Shown: positions 46,766 to 59,138, numbered from the stretch's first letter. The stretch: 64,000 bases of DNA from Gnetum montanum (GCA_015680685.1 MNCI01000651.1:358894-422893), one strand, 5' to 3'. Translations and numbers: made by a program. The notes: generated by a model not told the origin, from the letters alone.

Positions 46766-47582
46766 TTATGAGTAGTGAGGTACCCCTATTCTTAACCATA
46801 CGAATATGAGCATTATGCATGATCTGGTCGAACTCCAAGGACTAAGTGCTTATGCGACTTCACAAAACAAGGATGGGTTAGGCAATCATTGTCTTCCCAA
46901 GCTTACTTGTATGGCATGATAGTATGGTTAAGTAAACTCTAGGTATATGATTTTTTAATGCTTTTTTATGTTTTATGTCCTGGTGCTAAAAATGAAGAAA
47001 TGAAATAATTAAGTAACTAATTTAATTTAACTAATCAATATGCTCTAACGAGTCCTAACACCAGCATCCATTCCCACTTTCCATACACATCTTGAACCAG
47101 TGTAACACTACTAGGATTACCAAACACTAGTTGTTACTAGGTTACTAAGTGTTCCACATATGCTCAAAGTGGTCGTATTGAGTGTGCTTACTTGTAAGAA
47201 TTAACAAATCAATAAAAGAAATATTAATTAACTAATGAAAGAATTAAAGAATTGTAAATACCATTAAAGGTAATAAATAAGCTATTCTAAATGCTGCAAG
47301 GTTTATCACAAAGTTCATCTTTATTTCCAAACAGAAGGTGTGCTCAAGTACACAATGCTCGAATAAAGATTCGTTCACTTTATGACTCCTACTTTGAGCA
47401 CCTAGAAATAAATCTAACTCTGAGAGGGGAAAACTACAAGAGTTCGGGTAAGGGACTAAGAACTAATGCCAAACCAAGTACGTCCACCTCTTATTTATAG
47501 AAAATGAAACAGGTTCTAACATCAGATGTCCAATATTGCTTGGTAGGCTCTGATATTGTGGACTCAATATCGTGGCTCATCA
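46766..47582 (-). repeat. 3' LTR of copy B
   Basis: On the minus strand it starts TGATGAGCCACGATATTG and ends TACTCATAA, where the CA end is mutated. TATA box at 47492-47499. Alignment with 52911-53742 is clear, for example the shared CATACGAATATGAG and CTCCAAGGACTAAGTGCTTA words. Confidence 0.92.
47492..47499 (-). promoter_or_regulatory. LTR TATA box, copy B 3' LTR
   Basis: TATAAATA on the minus strand, followed by AGAGGTGG. Confidence 0.6.
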
Positions 47583-47596
47583 TACCCCCACAACTG
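47583..47596 (-). other. Polypurine tract of copy B
   Basis: The minus strand reads AGTTGTGGGGGTA directly before the TG of the 3' LTR. Confidence 0.75.
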
Positions 47597-49470
47597 AATG
47601 AAAACTTGTCCTCGAGTTCTTTACAAAATATTGGTAAGGTATGGGATTATTGGCTAAATGAAAATTAATGATGACATGGAATGATAGACTCAAAGGGCCC
47701 GGTGAATGGATCAACAAACATATTACAACATTGGTGTTCATATCCATTATGGTGAACACTATACATAGATGACATCTAGACCCTCATTTAACAGCTTAGA
47801 GAGAGAAAAATAAAATAAAATAAAATGAGGTGCATTGCTACTGGTGTGCACACCGTTGTTCATCCACGACCATATGATGCGTGTTCCTTGCATAACTGCT
47901 TCAATCCAATCCATCTTGAGTCCTCCATCCTATCTTAGTCCATTGTTCATGTGATCACCATCTACACATACAACATAGTTACGAATTAGCAGGGATAGAT
48001 AAGATATAATGTGATTGATATCTTTCCTTGATATGAAGCACATTGGCTAGGTTGTGGGTATGGCACATACTGGGTTAGAGGTTTGTTACTGACAAGTAGG
48101 GGTGTGATAAGTAGTGGAATGGAAAAATTTGTGACAGGGCCCCCACGACTAAGAGCAAACCTCTAGTAATGATAAGATGGAAAATGAAAGAATAAGGAAG
48201 AATAGAGCAATAACAATGATGAAGGGAAGAAAATAAAAGCAAAAATGGATGTCATTGATGGGGTGAATGAGAAATAGTTCATTACAAAAATTTTAAGGGA
48301 AAGAGCTTAACAATTGCACCAAAAGGAATGCCAGTGGGTCCTCCCCAAAGCAGGCTCATGCCCTTAATTCCCCAACAAACCCACAAACCAAAGAGTCCGT
48401 AGGCTCTCAAAATGACACATGAAAACAATCGTTAAGAACTTACCCATGAGATTTACCAAAGAATAACAATGTATCAACCAAGATATAGATAAACTATAAA
48501 ACCAGCAATGAGGTGGAATATGGGAAGAAATATGGAAGAGAAGAGAGAATGGAATGGAATCCCAAAATCAATGTTTTGTAAAGTCCCTTGTGTAGTATGT
48601 GGTTAAGGTGACTCAATATCCAGTGACCTTGCATCAACACATGTGACCAACCCATCCTCCTAAAGTAACAATAATGCATCAACAGAGCCACCACCATTCC
48701 AACAAGAGAAAGATAGAGAAGTAGGAAGTGAGAAAGGGCCTTAGTTAGAGGGAACCTTTAGGCATGGGTAACATGTCCTTCTAGTTCCATAACCAGTGCT
48801 TGTAGCCCATGTTTCTTATTATGTCTAAGGTGTGTGCTTTGAATTTTCACATTTTTTTTTTTGCATGAGAACCATACCATGCAAAGTCTTATTTGATTTA
48901 ATCAACTTCCTGATATTTGGTCAAGAGTGGGATGGTGGAAAACTTATGAAAAACATCCACGTACCCAAGAGAATAGCTAGCACAAATGCATTGAATCCCC
49001 TTGAGGTCATACCCTTTTCAATCCATTTGAATCTTTCCTTGGTTTGAAGAATACCAAGCCACCAATTCATTAATAAGTTTACTTAGAAAAATGGACAGTA
49101 CAATTTCAAGATCAAGGAAGACCATAGAGTTGAATGGATGAGTGGATGATGTGGACTCATTGCCTATTTTATCAAAAGAAACCATATCTTAGTATCAACA
49201 TTAAAATTCAAGGTAAAAGCCAAAAATTAGCAATCAACATCATTATAGTACAATCCACCATCATGAGCACTTATTAGATGATGAGTGAAGGTAATTTAAA
49301 CAAAATGTAATAGAAAAAAAATCGTAAAAAATAAATAGTACAAATGTTAATGATGGTGTAAAACAAAAAAAAAAAGTAAAGATGAAAAATGTGTAAAAAA
49401 AAAAGGATAAAAGAGACTAAGGGCTTAGAATGGTTAGCATTGGTGGCCATCTCCCCCATGACTAAGTTGG
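47597..49470 (-). other. 3' tail of copy B
   Basis: About 1.9 kb of non-coding sequence between integrase and the polypurine tract. It is homologous to 27090-28930 of copy A and in part to 61500-62640 of copy C. It contains a short (AAATA)n run near 47810. Confidence 0.65.
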
Positions 49471-49479
49471 AAGGAAGAG

Positions 49480-50210
49480 ATTCAAAATAGTGAGCAAGGT
49501 TGTCCTTTAACAAAGGTAGTGTTAGTACTAGATGTTTTTGGCTCATGGAATGGTTTGGTTTGCTGAATGTTGACCAATAATTTCTTATTTGGGCTTTCAG
49601 GGTTATAGATCATCATGGCCCCTAAAGAGAAAATTTCATGAATAATATAAGGTCCTTCCCATAGCATTTGAAATTTATTTCATTGTGGCACATGTGTGGG
49701 ATTCAAATATAGAACCTTATCTCCTGGTTGGTATTTGACTTTTCTAATCCTTAGGTCATGACGTTGCTTGTTAAAGGCCTTGTGCAATTTGTTGGATGAC
49801 AGGGTAACTAATTGATTTTCATCTAACAAGTTAAGGTTCATCAATCATTCTTTTTGTGCTAGAATGAGGTCAAGGTTGAGGTCACATGCTATAGATAGTG
49901 TACAGAGCTCAACTTGGATAGGAAGTATTGGAATTTTACCATACACTAACTCATAGGGAGAATAGCCTATAGGGAGTTTCCATGTGGAGCGGTATGCCCA
50001 AAGAGCATCGTTTACTTTGGTGCTCTAGTCTTGTCTATATTTGCTAATGATTCATGTCAATATTTTTGTGATCTCCCTATTGGTGACTTCGGCTTAACCA
50101 TTCGCTTGAGGATGATATGGTGTAGTCATCTTTTGCTCAACTCCTAAGCATTACATCAACTTTCAAAAAGTCACACCTATAAAATGTGTACCATTATCAG
50201 AAATAAAATG
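49480..50210 (-). pseudogene. Athila-type integrase second half, copy B
   Basis: It begins abruptly after the deletion junction with ISDNGTHFIGV-like text, then KMTTPYHPQANG. The catalytic Glu follows as [19 protein letters not shown] and YELVYGKIPILPIQ come next, and the C-terminal part MLWEGPYIIHEIFSLGAMMIYNPES and LLVNIQQTKPFHEPK is open at 49482-49667. The HHCC zinc domain and the first catalytic Asp are missing. The C-terminal part is better kept than in copy A. Confidence 0.8.
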
Positions 50211-51500
50211 TCTTTACGATCGATCATTGTAAGGTTGAACTCTTACAAGATCACGAGCCACTGTATGATGTGAGGCTCACTGTTGGTTTATTCATTAGGA
50301 ACCAAATTTCACTATGGTCTGTGTGTACGAATATCTTATAGCCCAATACATAGTGCCTAAATTTTTCTAGTGTAAACACCATATCCATTAATTCTTTTTC
50401 TGTTGTGGTGTAATTGAGTTATGCACTAGTAATACTTCAACTTGCACAACGAATGTAATATTTCTAGTCATCTAACTGTGTAAGTACAACTCCTAAAGAA
50501 AAGTTGGACATGTCAGTAATTATGTGGAATGGTCTAGACCAATCAGGAGCTTGTAGAATAGGTGTTTCTACAAGCTTCTGTTTCAAGGTTTGGAAGGCTA
50601 GCTCACATTCCCTAGTCCATTCAAAGGGTAATTCCTTCTTTGTTAGTTATACCAAAGGTTTTGCAATCCTTGAAAAGTTCTCAATAAAGCATCTATAATA
50701 GCCAGTATGTCTAAGGAATGATCAAATGTTATTTACCATTTTAGATTGATGAGTGATCCCTTGGATGACCTTAATCTTTCCATGATCTACCTCTATCCCT
50801 GTTTGTAAAATCTTATGCCCCAATACTATGCCTTCTTGGACCATTAAATGGATTTTTTGCCAATTGAGCCTTAAGTTGGTTTCTACACATCATTTCAGTA
50901 CTTTCTCTAATCAATCCAATGCTTGTTCAAAGTCCACTTCATAGGTGGAGAAATAATCCATACGAGCTCCACACCATTCCCTATTTGTTGCTAAAATATA
51001 CTTAGAACCAATCATTGAAATGTTGCAGGAGCATTATACAAGCTAAATGACATCTTCCTATATGAAAATGTCCCCCAAGGACCTGTGAACGTGGTCTTGG
51101 CTTAGTCTTCTAGTGCTATTTGAATTTGATTGTATCCTCTATAACCATCTAGAAAACTATAATAGCAATGCCCTGCAGTGGTATCTAAGACTTGGTCGAC
51201 AAATGGCAATGGGAAGTGGTCCTTGAATGTTGCCATGTTTAGTAGCCTAAAGTCTATACACACCCACCATTTACCTCCCTTTTTGGGCACAATCACTAAT
51301 GGCTAACCCATTCACTATTAGCAATGGGGTAGATGAAATTGGCTTTTAGAAGTTGTTCAATTTCTTCTTTAACCACTTGCTTAAGCTTTGGGTTTAATTG
51401 CTTTTGCGGTTGTTGTCGAGGTTTCATGGAGGGGTTAGTGTAAATTCTGTGTTGGCATATCCTAGGGTCTATTCCTCTACCTTTTCCATTCAAAAGTTTG
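50211..51500 (-). pseudogene. Athila-type reverse transcriptase and RNase H, copy B
   Basis: Open parts at 51296-51493 and 51102-51296 give LKQVVKEEIEQLLKANFIYPI, VPKKGGKWWVCIDFRLLN, KDHFPLPFVDQVLDTTAGH and YYSFLDGYRGYNQIQIALED. These are better kept than in copy A. The catalytic motif at 50953-50964 reads R-M-D-Y, so the second aspartate is lost. RNase H words (a 'T-T-E-K-E-L' relic and V-H-T-D-H) follow down to the deletion near 50210. Confidence 0.85.
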
Positions 51501-51540
51501 CATTAGATGTAGCGGCAAAGGTACATATATCCTAGGGTTT

Positions 51541-52770
51541 ATGTCTTCCTTGTTCCCATCCTTTGATTTGCTTATGTAGGTTGGATACTTGGGAGTATGT
51601 TTGATACTTATCATTGAATAACTCTAACATGGTACTCCATCAACAAATGAATTCCAATTCTAAGAACCGATACCAACTTCCCGCTTCCTTAATTAGTATC
51701 CATGGAAACAACTTTAGTTTTTTCCACTCATTTTCTATATTTTGCAAGGCACATGCATCATAGAATTCTTGTAAATGATTTTCAGGATTAGTGTTGTAGC
51801 CCCCTTCAAATCATGGGATATTGTTCATGTATAATCTTTTGATCCTACTATCCTTTTGGTGCCCTGTTGGGATCTTAATGACCTCAATTATATCTAGCAT
51901 ACTTTGGGTAATGAGTAGGGGTTCATCGTGATTGTATTCTCTATGGTCTCTATGATGCCTATGCTATTCCTTGCTCTCCTTCCTTTCATGATGTGTTTCT
52001 CTAAAATGCCCTCATCCCCTTTCTTGACTATTTCATCTATGATCTCTATTTTTCTTACCATTGTTCTCATGATATTTCTCTTTGCAACTACGTCTAGATC
52101 CCAAAGGAGATGGGGAAGGAGATGATGAAGGTGGAGAGGAAGGAGGACTGGCACCATGATAATGCCCATCACTTTCTCTTTGGTGGTCATGGCCTCGATC
52201 ACAGTTATGATTAGAATGTCCATCTTTGGTATGCATTCGTGTTCCTTTTTCAAACCCTTTGTGTTTGTTGGTACTAGAATCCAGGTTATGGATAGTTGAG
52301 TGAAGATTTTGATACACAACCCCTTGACCAAAGTCAACGAGAAGAACATCATTTTGTGGAAAACTTCCTGAGGCAGGTTCACCACCCTCATTTTCACTTA
52401 GGACATATGAGACATCCTGTTGTAAGTCCCTTTGGCATCGTGCCTCTATGGATCAATACTCTCTCAAGTCATGTTCATGCACAATGTACTCTACCTATAA
52501 ATGCTACATACCAATTTGTGTGAGAGCACAAAGAAGCATGTTAGGGATCGAGTGATCGAAAGGTAACACTATGTTACCCTGTAAATCATGCCAACATAGT
52601 TGTTCATCCTAGTGGAGGATAAAGGTAAATTTTGGTATATACTCATTAGGATGAACGTATACCACATGAAACTATTAGGGCACTAGTGGGTCATCATGTG
52701 TACTATGCCTTTGATTGTTCATTGTATCAGACCTAGTCAGTGAGGCACTCTTGTAAGAAGAATGAGACAT
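51541..52770 (-). pseudogene. Athila-type gag N-terminal half, copy B
   Basis: It starts with ATG at 52768-52770 (MSHSSYKSASLTRSD). A low-complexity basic/Ser-Pro region (52033-52317) contains HYHGASPPSSPPSSSPSPSP and then KEKYHENNGKKNRDHR. A capsid part follows with TNPENHLQEFYDACALQNIENEW, WKKLKLFPW and LELFNDKYQTYS. The same capsid words occur in copy C at 59700-59866 (HHIQAFQDACAFYNIESGW). The frame then joins reverse transcriptase sequence through the deletion near 51540. Confidence 0.75.
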
Positions 52771-52892
52771 GATTAATTCTTCAGTGTGCAATACTCTTCT
52801 CTTCTTGATGATTGTGGGATCACTAACCCTAAGGGTTTGTTCCAACGATGGAAAGATTTCCTAAGTTCTAATTAGCACACAAACAACAAAGT

Positions 52893-52909
52893 CCCTGACA
52901 ACGGTGCCA
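52893..52909 (-). other. Primer-binding site, tRNA-Asp type, copy B
   Basis: The minus strand reads TGGCACCGTTGTCAGGGA beside the LTR end at 52911, only three bases from the standard TGGCGCCGTTGCCGGGGA. It is the best kept of the three. Confidence 0.85.
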
Positions 52910-52910
52910 A

Positions 52911-53742
52911 TGATGAGCGGCGAGGTACCCCTACGCTCAACCATACGAATATGAGTGTTACGCATGATCTAGTCGAACTCCAAGGACTAAGTGCTTATGC
53001 ACCTTCATAGAACAAGGATGGGTTAAGTTATTGTTGTCTTCCCAAGCTTACTTGTATGACATGATGGTATGGTGAAGTAAACTTGAGGTATATGATTTTT
53101 TTATGCTTTTTTATGTTTTATGTCCTGGTACTAAAAATGGAGAAATGAAATAATTAAGTAACTAATTTAATTTAACTAATCACCTATGCTCTAACGATTC
53201 CTAACACTAGCATCCATTCCCACTCTTCGTACAAATCCTGAACTAGCGTAACACTACTAGGATTACCAAATGCTAGTCATTACTAGGTTACCAAGTGTTT
53301 AACATATTCTTGAAGTGGTCGTACTGAGTGTGCTTATTTTTGAGAATTAAAAAATTAATAAAATAGAAATTAATTAACTAATGAAAGAATTAAAGAACTG
53401 TAAATAAAATTAAAGGTAATAAATAAGCTATTCTGAATGCTGCAAGGTTTATCAAAAAATTCGTCTTTATTTTTGAACACAGGGTATGCTGAAGTACACA
53501 ATGCTTAAATAAAGATCCATTCACTTTATGACTCCTATTGTGAGCACTCAAAAATAAATCTAACTTTAAGAGGGAAAAATTGCAAGAGTTCGGGTAAGGG
53601 ACTAAGAACTAATGTCAAACCAAGTGTGCCTGCCTCTTATTTATAGGCAACGAGACAAGTTCCAACATCAAATGTCCGATAACACTTAGTAGGCTCTGAT
53701 ATTGCAGACCCAATATCGTGGCCCTGATATCATGACTCATCA
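52911..53742 (-). repeat. 5' LTR of copy B
   Basis: On the minus strand it starts TGATGAGTCATGATATCAG and ends CGCCGCTCATCA, with 7-bp terminal inverted repeats TGATGAG/CTCATCA. The U3 carries GATATC/AATATC words before the TATA box. Confidence 0.92.
53638..53645 (-). promoter_or_regulatory. LTR TATA box, copy B 5' LTR
   Basis: TATAAATA on the minus strand, followed by AGAGGC. Confidence 0.65.
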
Positions 53743-53747
53743 ATGAT
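53743..53747. repeat. Target-site duplication of copy B, right
   Basis: ATGAT, identical to 46761-46765. Confidence 0.8.
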
Positions 53748-55584
53748 TGATAAGTCCACAACTAAAGAAAGCTCAAGTGTGTAAGCACAAAGAGAAGTCA
53801 AAAGAGAGGATTCTCTAGTATTATTAAATTATACCTAAGGAATACATAAAGTAGAAGAAGTTGAAGTATTGAATATGCCTAGAACTAAATTATAAACTAC
53901 TTCATCATCAACTAATATTGAAGGCACTTAGCATAGTTAGTTGAATAAATATGGTCATAAGAGAAGTGACTATGAAGGCTACATTGAGGTTGTAGTCCAT
54001 TACCTATCATAAAGCAACTAAGCCAACTTAGTAGTGGATTTTTAAGAAATCCAAAGTGGTTCCTGTTGGCACATTTGACCATTTCATGGAGCAGGTTGGC
54101 AGGATTAAATTGGTTAAGAGTTTTTGGAGAAGTAGTGAAAATTTCAGTTTGAGAGAAAAAGAATAAGTTAACAACAACATTCTTTTAATTTAAGGAAAAA
54201 ATATATAGGAGCACCATTCCTATAGTAAGCTTATGAATCTCTAAGCATTGCATTTTACAAGGTAGCAATATACATATATCAATATATTATGATACACTGA
54301 GGCTTTACGGAATCAAAGTCTAGTGGGATTATGGAGGAAGTCCAATTTTTATATGTATCATTTATATGATATGAATATGTAGCAAATCCAAGAGCATATC
54401 CATTAAAATTGGTTTTGTATCCATGTTATTTTGGGAAAGCATATCTCTGCAACAACACAAATTCAATAGTCTGGTGGTGCAGGGTAAAATTATTTCTCCT
54501 GTGAATCATCTCAAATTTGTGGCTGAAATAGAATTCCAAGGGGAAGACTGCCATATGGCCATCAAGTTTATATTGCTTAAATAGGAAATTAATGTAAAAA
54601 TGCAGAGGTAAAAAATTGGAACACCAATCATAACTAACGGCCCTATCATCATCGTTGTCCACATCTTCTTCTCACACGGCTGCGCCAGGGAACTTACACG
54701 TATTGTTCAAATCAAAATATTGGATACTTCAGGGTTTCAATATCTGCAACCCACTCACCGAAAAATTTCCGTTGTGCTCTTAGAAACCCAAGCAATGGAG
54801 GTAGTGAAGGCATTGGTGTCTGAAAATGGTTTCCCAACATCCTGGCGCTCATTAATGGAGGTTTAAATTTGCAGTATCCACAGCAATAGGCCATGAGTAG
54901 TGATGACCACCGCTGCCGCTACATCAGCAAGCTCTTGTTCCGTGTGGAGGTCCAGCCTGTATGCCTGAAGCGCGGTTGCATGAAATAGGGTTGTAAGGGC
55001 CTCTGCACAACCTCACCTACCACCAAACCCTACTAGTTTCTGCGCTGTTCCACGTGCTACCAAACCTTATTCCTTTACACTGATTCAGTGTAACTCAGCA
55101 AATTTCGTGCTCACATGCCCAGGGCTCTACCATGGCCAGGAGCACCTTGAGAAATACAGGTAGAAACAGATGAAGTTCATTGCCACAACAACGAAGAAAA
55201 TAGAAACAACATCACAACTAGGAACTGATTTCAAAAATTTCAAGTGGTTAAAAATGTAAATCAAAAATGTCATTCACTCCTAAAACCTATAATCTGAAAT
55301 TACCAAAAACAGTAGCAGTGCCTGACGCTGATGCATTCTTCTCCACCGTTGCCAATCCATGAAGTGCGGCAACTGAGACATATGCACAACTGAATTAGCA
55401 GAACTATGAGATGTTTTAGCTGATGCCAATAAATCAGAGTTGAAGTTTATTCAGAAGAAACCATCATCTCTGAAGAAAAATACAACCCGAATGCATGAAA
55501 TTGAAGTCACAAAAATAAAATTCCAATTTCACATGGTCCGGTGGTAAGAAGATAATTTCAGCAATTTCTCACATATGGAACCCT
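53748..55584. other. Host-like segment, GC-richer at 54.6-55.2 kb
   Basis: No retroelement motif is visible. From about 54640 to 55160 GC and CpG rise. Open frames occur on both strands: minus 54712-54894 (MPSLPPLLGFLRAQRKFFGEW), minus 54426-54662 (MDNDDDRAVSYDW), and a plus frame from about 54894 (MSSDDHRCRYISKLLFRVEVQ) that soon stops. I recognise none. It may be a gene relic or promoter region. It is bounded by copy B on the left and the E2 LTR on the right. Confidence 0.4.
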
Positions 55585-56818
55585 TGTTAAAGACCCGACA
55601 TTAATTTAATTATCCCAAGTTGAATTACTAAGGTTTTATATACAAGGGGTAATTTAAAAAATCCTAAAATAACAATTATATGAAGCTCTTATAATATTGA
55701 GATCTTAGATTTATTTTTCAAAATTATTATATAAGTTGTTGCCTATAAATATGCATGTTAGCATGATTTTCTCCTAACTTCCCAAATTCCTAACTTGTTG
55801 GGCAAGTTATAACTTCCTTACTTGGGAGAGAATTTAGCTAAGATATTTTAGAATTTAACTACCTTTTGAAACCTATAAAAAACCTTCAAGGGTTAGTAGA
55901 AAAAAAAAAGGGACTTTTGGGGGAGACTACTAGCTCTCACTTGAAGACACACTTTGGAGCTCTGGAAGAGCATTGTAAAGAAGAAATTGTGAAAGATTGC
56001 TTGTAAGATGACTTGCTAAAGAAAGGATTTCAGCCTCTTTGTCATAGTCCTGTGAGTTATGCTTATTTTTTTTTATTTTGTTTAGATTGTTTAGCTAGTT
56101 GTTTAGATAGTATCATGCTTGGCAAGTAATTTTGGGATTTTTAGATTGCTCTTATTATTCTTATTGCATGATAGAAATTTCTACTAAATTTTTTCCATAG
56201 AAGCGCTTGTGTTTAAAAGCCTTAAGAATATTTTAGTAGTGAATTTGATTATTGTGCAATGTATAAGAAATGCTATTGAGATTGTTGTAAGAGAGCCTCT
56301 GCTTGTAGTCAAGCTGTTGAACAATTCAATAGTTAAGAGGGTTCAGAAAATATTTGGTATTTTGATGGGACCAGAATAGCTTTCTTTTATCTTTAAAGTT
56401 AATCTCTGTGGTATTTCAATCAGAAATTGTCAAGTCTTTTGAAGGTTCTATTGAATGCAATTGTTGACATCCATTTTCTAGCCAAAATAGAGTCTCGTAC
56501 ATGATATTTTACGCAGCATTTTTTTTTTGTAGCATAGTAGGATTATCTTGAGGAAATTGCTTATTTGAGCCTTGGAAGTTTGAACAATTCGTAGATATTG
56601 AATTTGGGATAACTTTACTGCGAAGTGTTTACTCATATCATTTTAGCTTATTTAAACATTTGAGGTCTTAACATAAATCTGCTTTCTTTTCTGTCTATTT
56701 CCATTGAATCTTGCTCTATTTCTAGTTTTCTTGTGGAACTATCTCTTTCTCTGGGAAAAATTAGAAGTAGATTCATGGAGTTGTGCTCAAATGTTTTTTC
56801 AAAATTTTATTTGTTACA
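55585..56818 (+). repeat. Family E LTR, copy E2
   Basis: It starts TGTTAAAGACCCGAC and ends TTTGTTACA, about 1234 bp. TATA-like CCTATAAAT at 55742-55750 and ACCTATAAAAA near 55870. It aligns inverted with 38475-39623. Internal sequence follows (56819-57130), so this is a 5' LTR. The family does not match the copia or Athila LTRs in the window. Confidence 0.8.
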
Positions 56819-57130
56819 AGTAGGTATTATAAGGACCGCGTAGACTAGGCAATTGAACAAAATAGGAATTCTCAACAACTCACAGTACTTGGCAAAGTTG
56901 GCTGAATCTCTTTAAGATAAGTCATTTGTAGTTTACACTCAACCCAATCATTTCATATTTCACAACCACACAATACAATAGCACACACACATACTCACAT
57001 TAACTACTGAGTCTATTTGGAGGTATTTGGGCCTTGGTATTGCTAGAGACCAGCAAGCACCTAAATCCTGTTCGAGGACACTCGTTGGTGGTTGCGTCCC
57101 AAATGGTTGCTAATAGTTCCATCCACATAT
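56819..57130 (+). mobile_element. Family E internal start, copy E2
   Basis: It begins AGTAGGTATTATAAGGACCG, a possible primer site, and matches the inverted copy E1 (38121-38474) for about 300 bases. No gag or pol motif can be assigned. Confidence 0.6.
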
Positions 57131-58126
57131 GACTAAGAATAATAATAGCCATAAGAATCCTAAGTATGCCATGAGCCCATGATGTTAGAAAATGCTATAA
57201 CAACATAAAAGTTATAGAATTTCTAAAGGAGAAAACACATTACTAAAACATAAACATTTCTTAAAAAGGTTAGTAAATCCTAACCTAGACTAATACTAAG
57301 CTTAAAGATAATATTATGATTTACCATAACTAGAAATAGTATTTTTATAGAGTATTTATAATAGCTTATAAATAGTACTAAATTATGAATTAAGTCATTG
57401 TGACTCTATTCATCACTAAGAGGACTTGTAAGTAGTTAGTAAGATTTAAGATACTTATAATTGTAAGAACTATTACAAAGAATAGTTATCTTATAGTTCA
57501 AAGCTCCAATAGTGCTTCCAAATTATGAGAAGATCCTAGTATATTATGGTTACTAAGAGAAGACATAAAATGAAACTCTAGCATCCTAATTCTTTCATAA
57601 TAGCCAAATGGTAATAATTTTCCACTAAGAGATTCCATGCATATCTTTATAGTCACATGAAACTTCCTAATGATATAAATTATGATTCAAGAGTCCATTA
57701 TAGCTCATTAAAAAACTATGAGCTTCTAGAGTTGAGCACTACATCATGAGGATCATCAGAATGTGAAATAATCTAACATCCTATTGTTTAAATTTGTAAC
57801 ATAATTAACCTTTAAAATGATTAATAATAATTAATAATATGATGTTTTATTTACCTTGGGATCCTATAAATTTAATTTCATAATCATCTTATGTCATAAA
57901 TAATATAGTTTTTGAAATTTTAATCTAACCAAGAGATTAACAAGGATTGATGTAACACTCCAATATTTTGAACCTAGAATCTTAGATTTGTTACCTATTT
58001 TCTTATGCTTGGTTCATGAGCATAAGGTTGTATTTTAAGGTAGCATGATCTAATAATATATTATATTATTATTAGTAATATCTATAAGTATATTCTAACA
58101 TCTCTTATGCTTATTCTTGTGGTTGT
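57131..58126. other. No recognisable feature
   Basis: AT-rich sequence between the family E fragment and the LTR of copy C. It may be the decayed body of E2. Confidence 0.4.
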
Positions 58127-59016
58127 TGATGAGTCATGTTTTACATGACTCCAATATCAGATATTTGATATCGAGGTTGCAATGTTGGGTATCCAATATC
58201 AAGGCACAACCTTTGATGTCGGGCATTCAGTATCGATCCTTCCATGCTAGCCTATAAACACCACACTTAGGTGCATGGTTGGAGGATAGTTGGTTGATAT
58301 ATTTTAGATAGCTTTTTCATAGATTTTTTATTTCCAATTTTTTTGTTTCATAGTGCATGCTCGTAGTGTGATGTTAAGTGATTGTACAACATCCTTATTC
58401 GAGTGTAACATACTTGGGTGTGTTACATGACCGAAAATAAAGATCAAGATTACTTTTATCATTGCAGCATCAACTTAGATTTATTATTTCTTTTAATTGT
58501 TTAATTGTTTACTGTCTTCCTTAGTTAATATTTTCATTTATTGCTCTTTACTTTTTCTTTCATTAAGTAGAATGAGTACGACAAATTGTGAGTGCTTAAG
58601 TGTAATTACTTGGTAGCCTAGCAGTGTATTGTTTGGTATGCCTAGTAACATATGCTTGGTAATCCCAATGGTAGTTACACAAAGTCCAAGGCATGTGTGG
58701 ATAGTTAGGAATGGATACTCATCACATGTAGGCTAGTATAGATTTTACTTTCCACTATTAATTAGCTTAATTAATTAATCTCTTTATTACCATTAGGAGT
58801 AGCTTAGGGCTAGATAACATCAATCATCATATACCTCACTTTGGACTAAACTATACATGAAAAAATTACCACTAGTCCAAGTGGGAAGAAAATGAACTAC
58901 GATCAAGACATAACAATTTAGATGCATAACTAGTCCCATCAATAGAATTCAACCAGATCGTGTGTGAACACTTGTGATTCATATGGTTGGGCATATGAGT
59001 ACCTCACCACTCATCA
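58127..59016 (+). repeat. 5' LTR of copy C
   Basis: It starts TGATGAGTCATG (identical to the copy B start) and ends CACTCATCA, 890 bp. The U3 has AATATCAG, GATATCGAG, AATATCAAGG and GTATCGATCC words between 58150 and 58240. TATA box at 58252-58259. The word CATATGAGTACCTCACCACTC near the end matches copies A and B inverted. Confidence 0.88.
58252..58259 (+). promoter_or_regulatory. LTR TATA box, copy C
   Basis: CTATAAAC about 125 bp after the LTR start, in the position found in copies B and D. Confidence 0.6.
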
Positions 59017-59017
59017 T

Positions 59018-59035
59018 TGGTGCTATTATCAAGGA
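59018..59035 (+). other. Primer-binding site, copy C
   Basis: TGGTGCTATTATCAAGGA lies one base inside the LTR. It is a decayed form of TGGCGCCGTTGCCGGGGA, mostly by C-to-T and G-to-A changes. Confidence 0.7.
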
Positions 59036-59138
59036 TAGTGGAGTTATCTAGATTAGTTATATTATACACGATCATTGTAAACACATTAATGATATATCTT
59101 TCAGAAATTATCAAATCACACACCATAAATCAACAACA

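Larger units (their letters stand above)
46766..53742 (-). mobile_element. Athila-type element, copy B, internally deleted
   Basis: Complete ends: LTRs of 817 and 832 bp, primer site, polypurine tract and a perfect 5-bp duplication. Compared with copy A, two blocks are missing. About 2.3 kb covering the gag C-terminus and protease is lost, with the junction near 51540. About 0.7-0.8 kb covering the integrase zinc domain and the first half of its core is lost, with the junction near 50210. What remains is gag N-terminal half, reverse transcriptase, RNase H, the integrase second half and the 3' tail. The catalytic MDD of reverse transcriptase reads MDY. The element is defective. Confidence 0.92.

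Noticed and set aside
51894-52397. 167-codon open frame as an independent gene
   Set aside because: It lies in a shifted frame over the low-complexity gag segment of copy B. The gag frame (52033-52317) matches copies A and C. Kept only as a low-interest finding.
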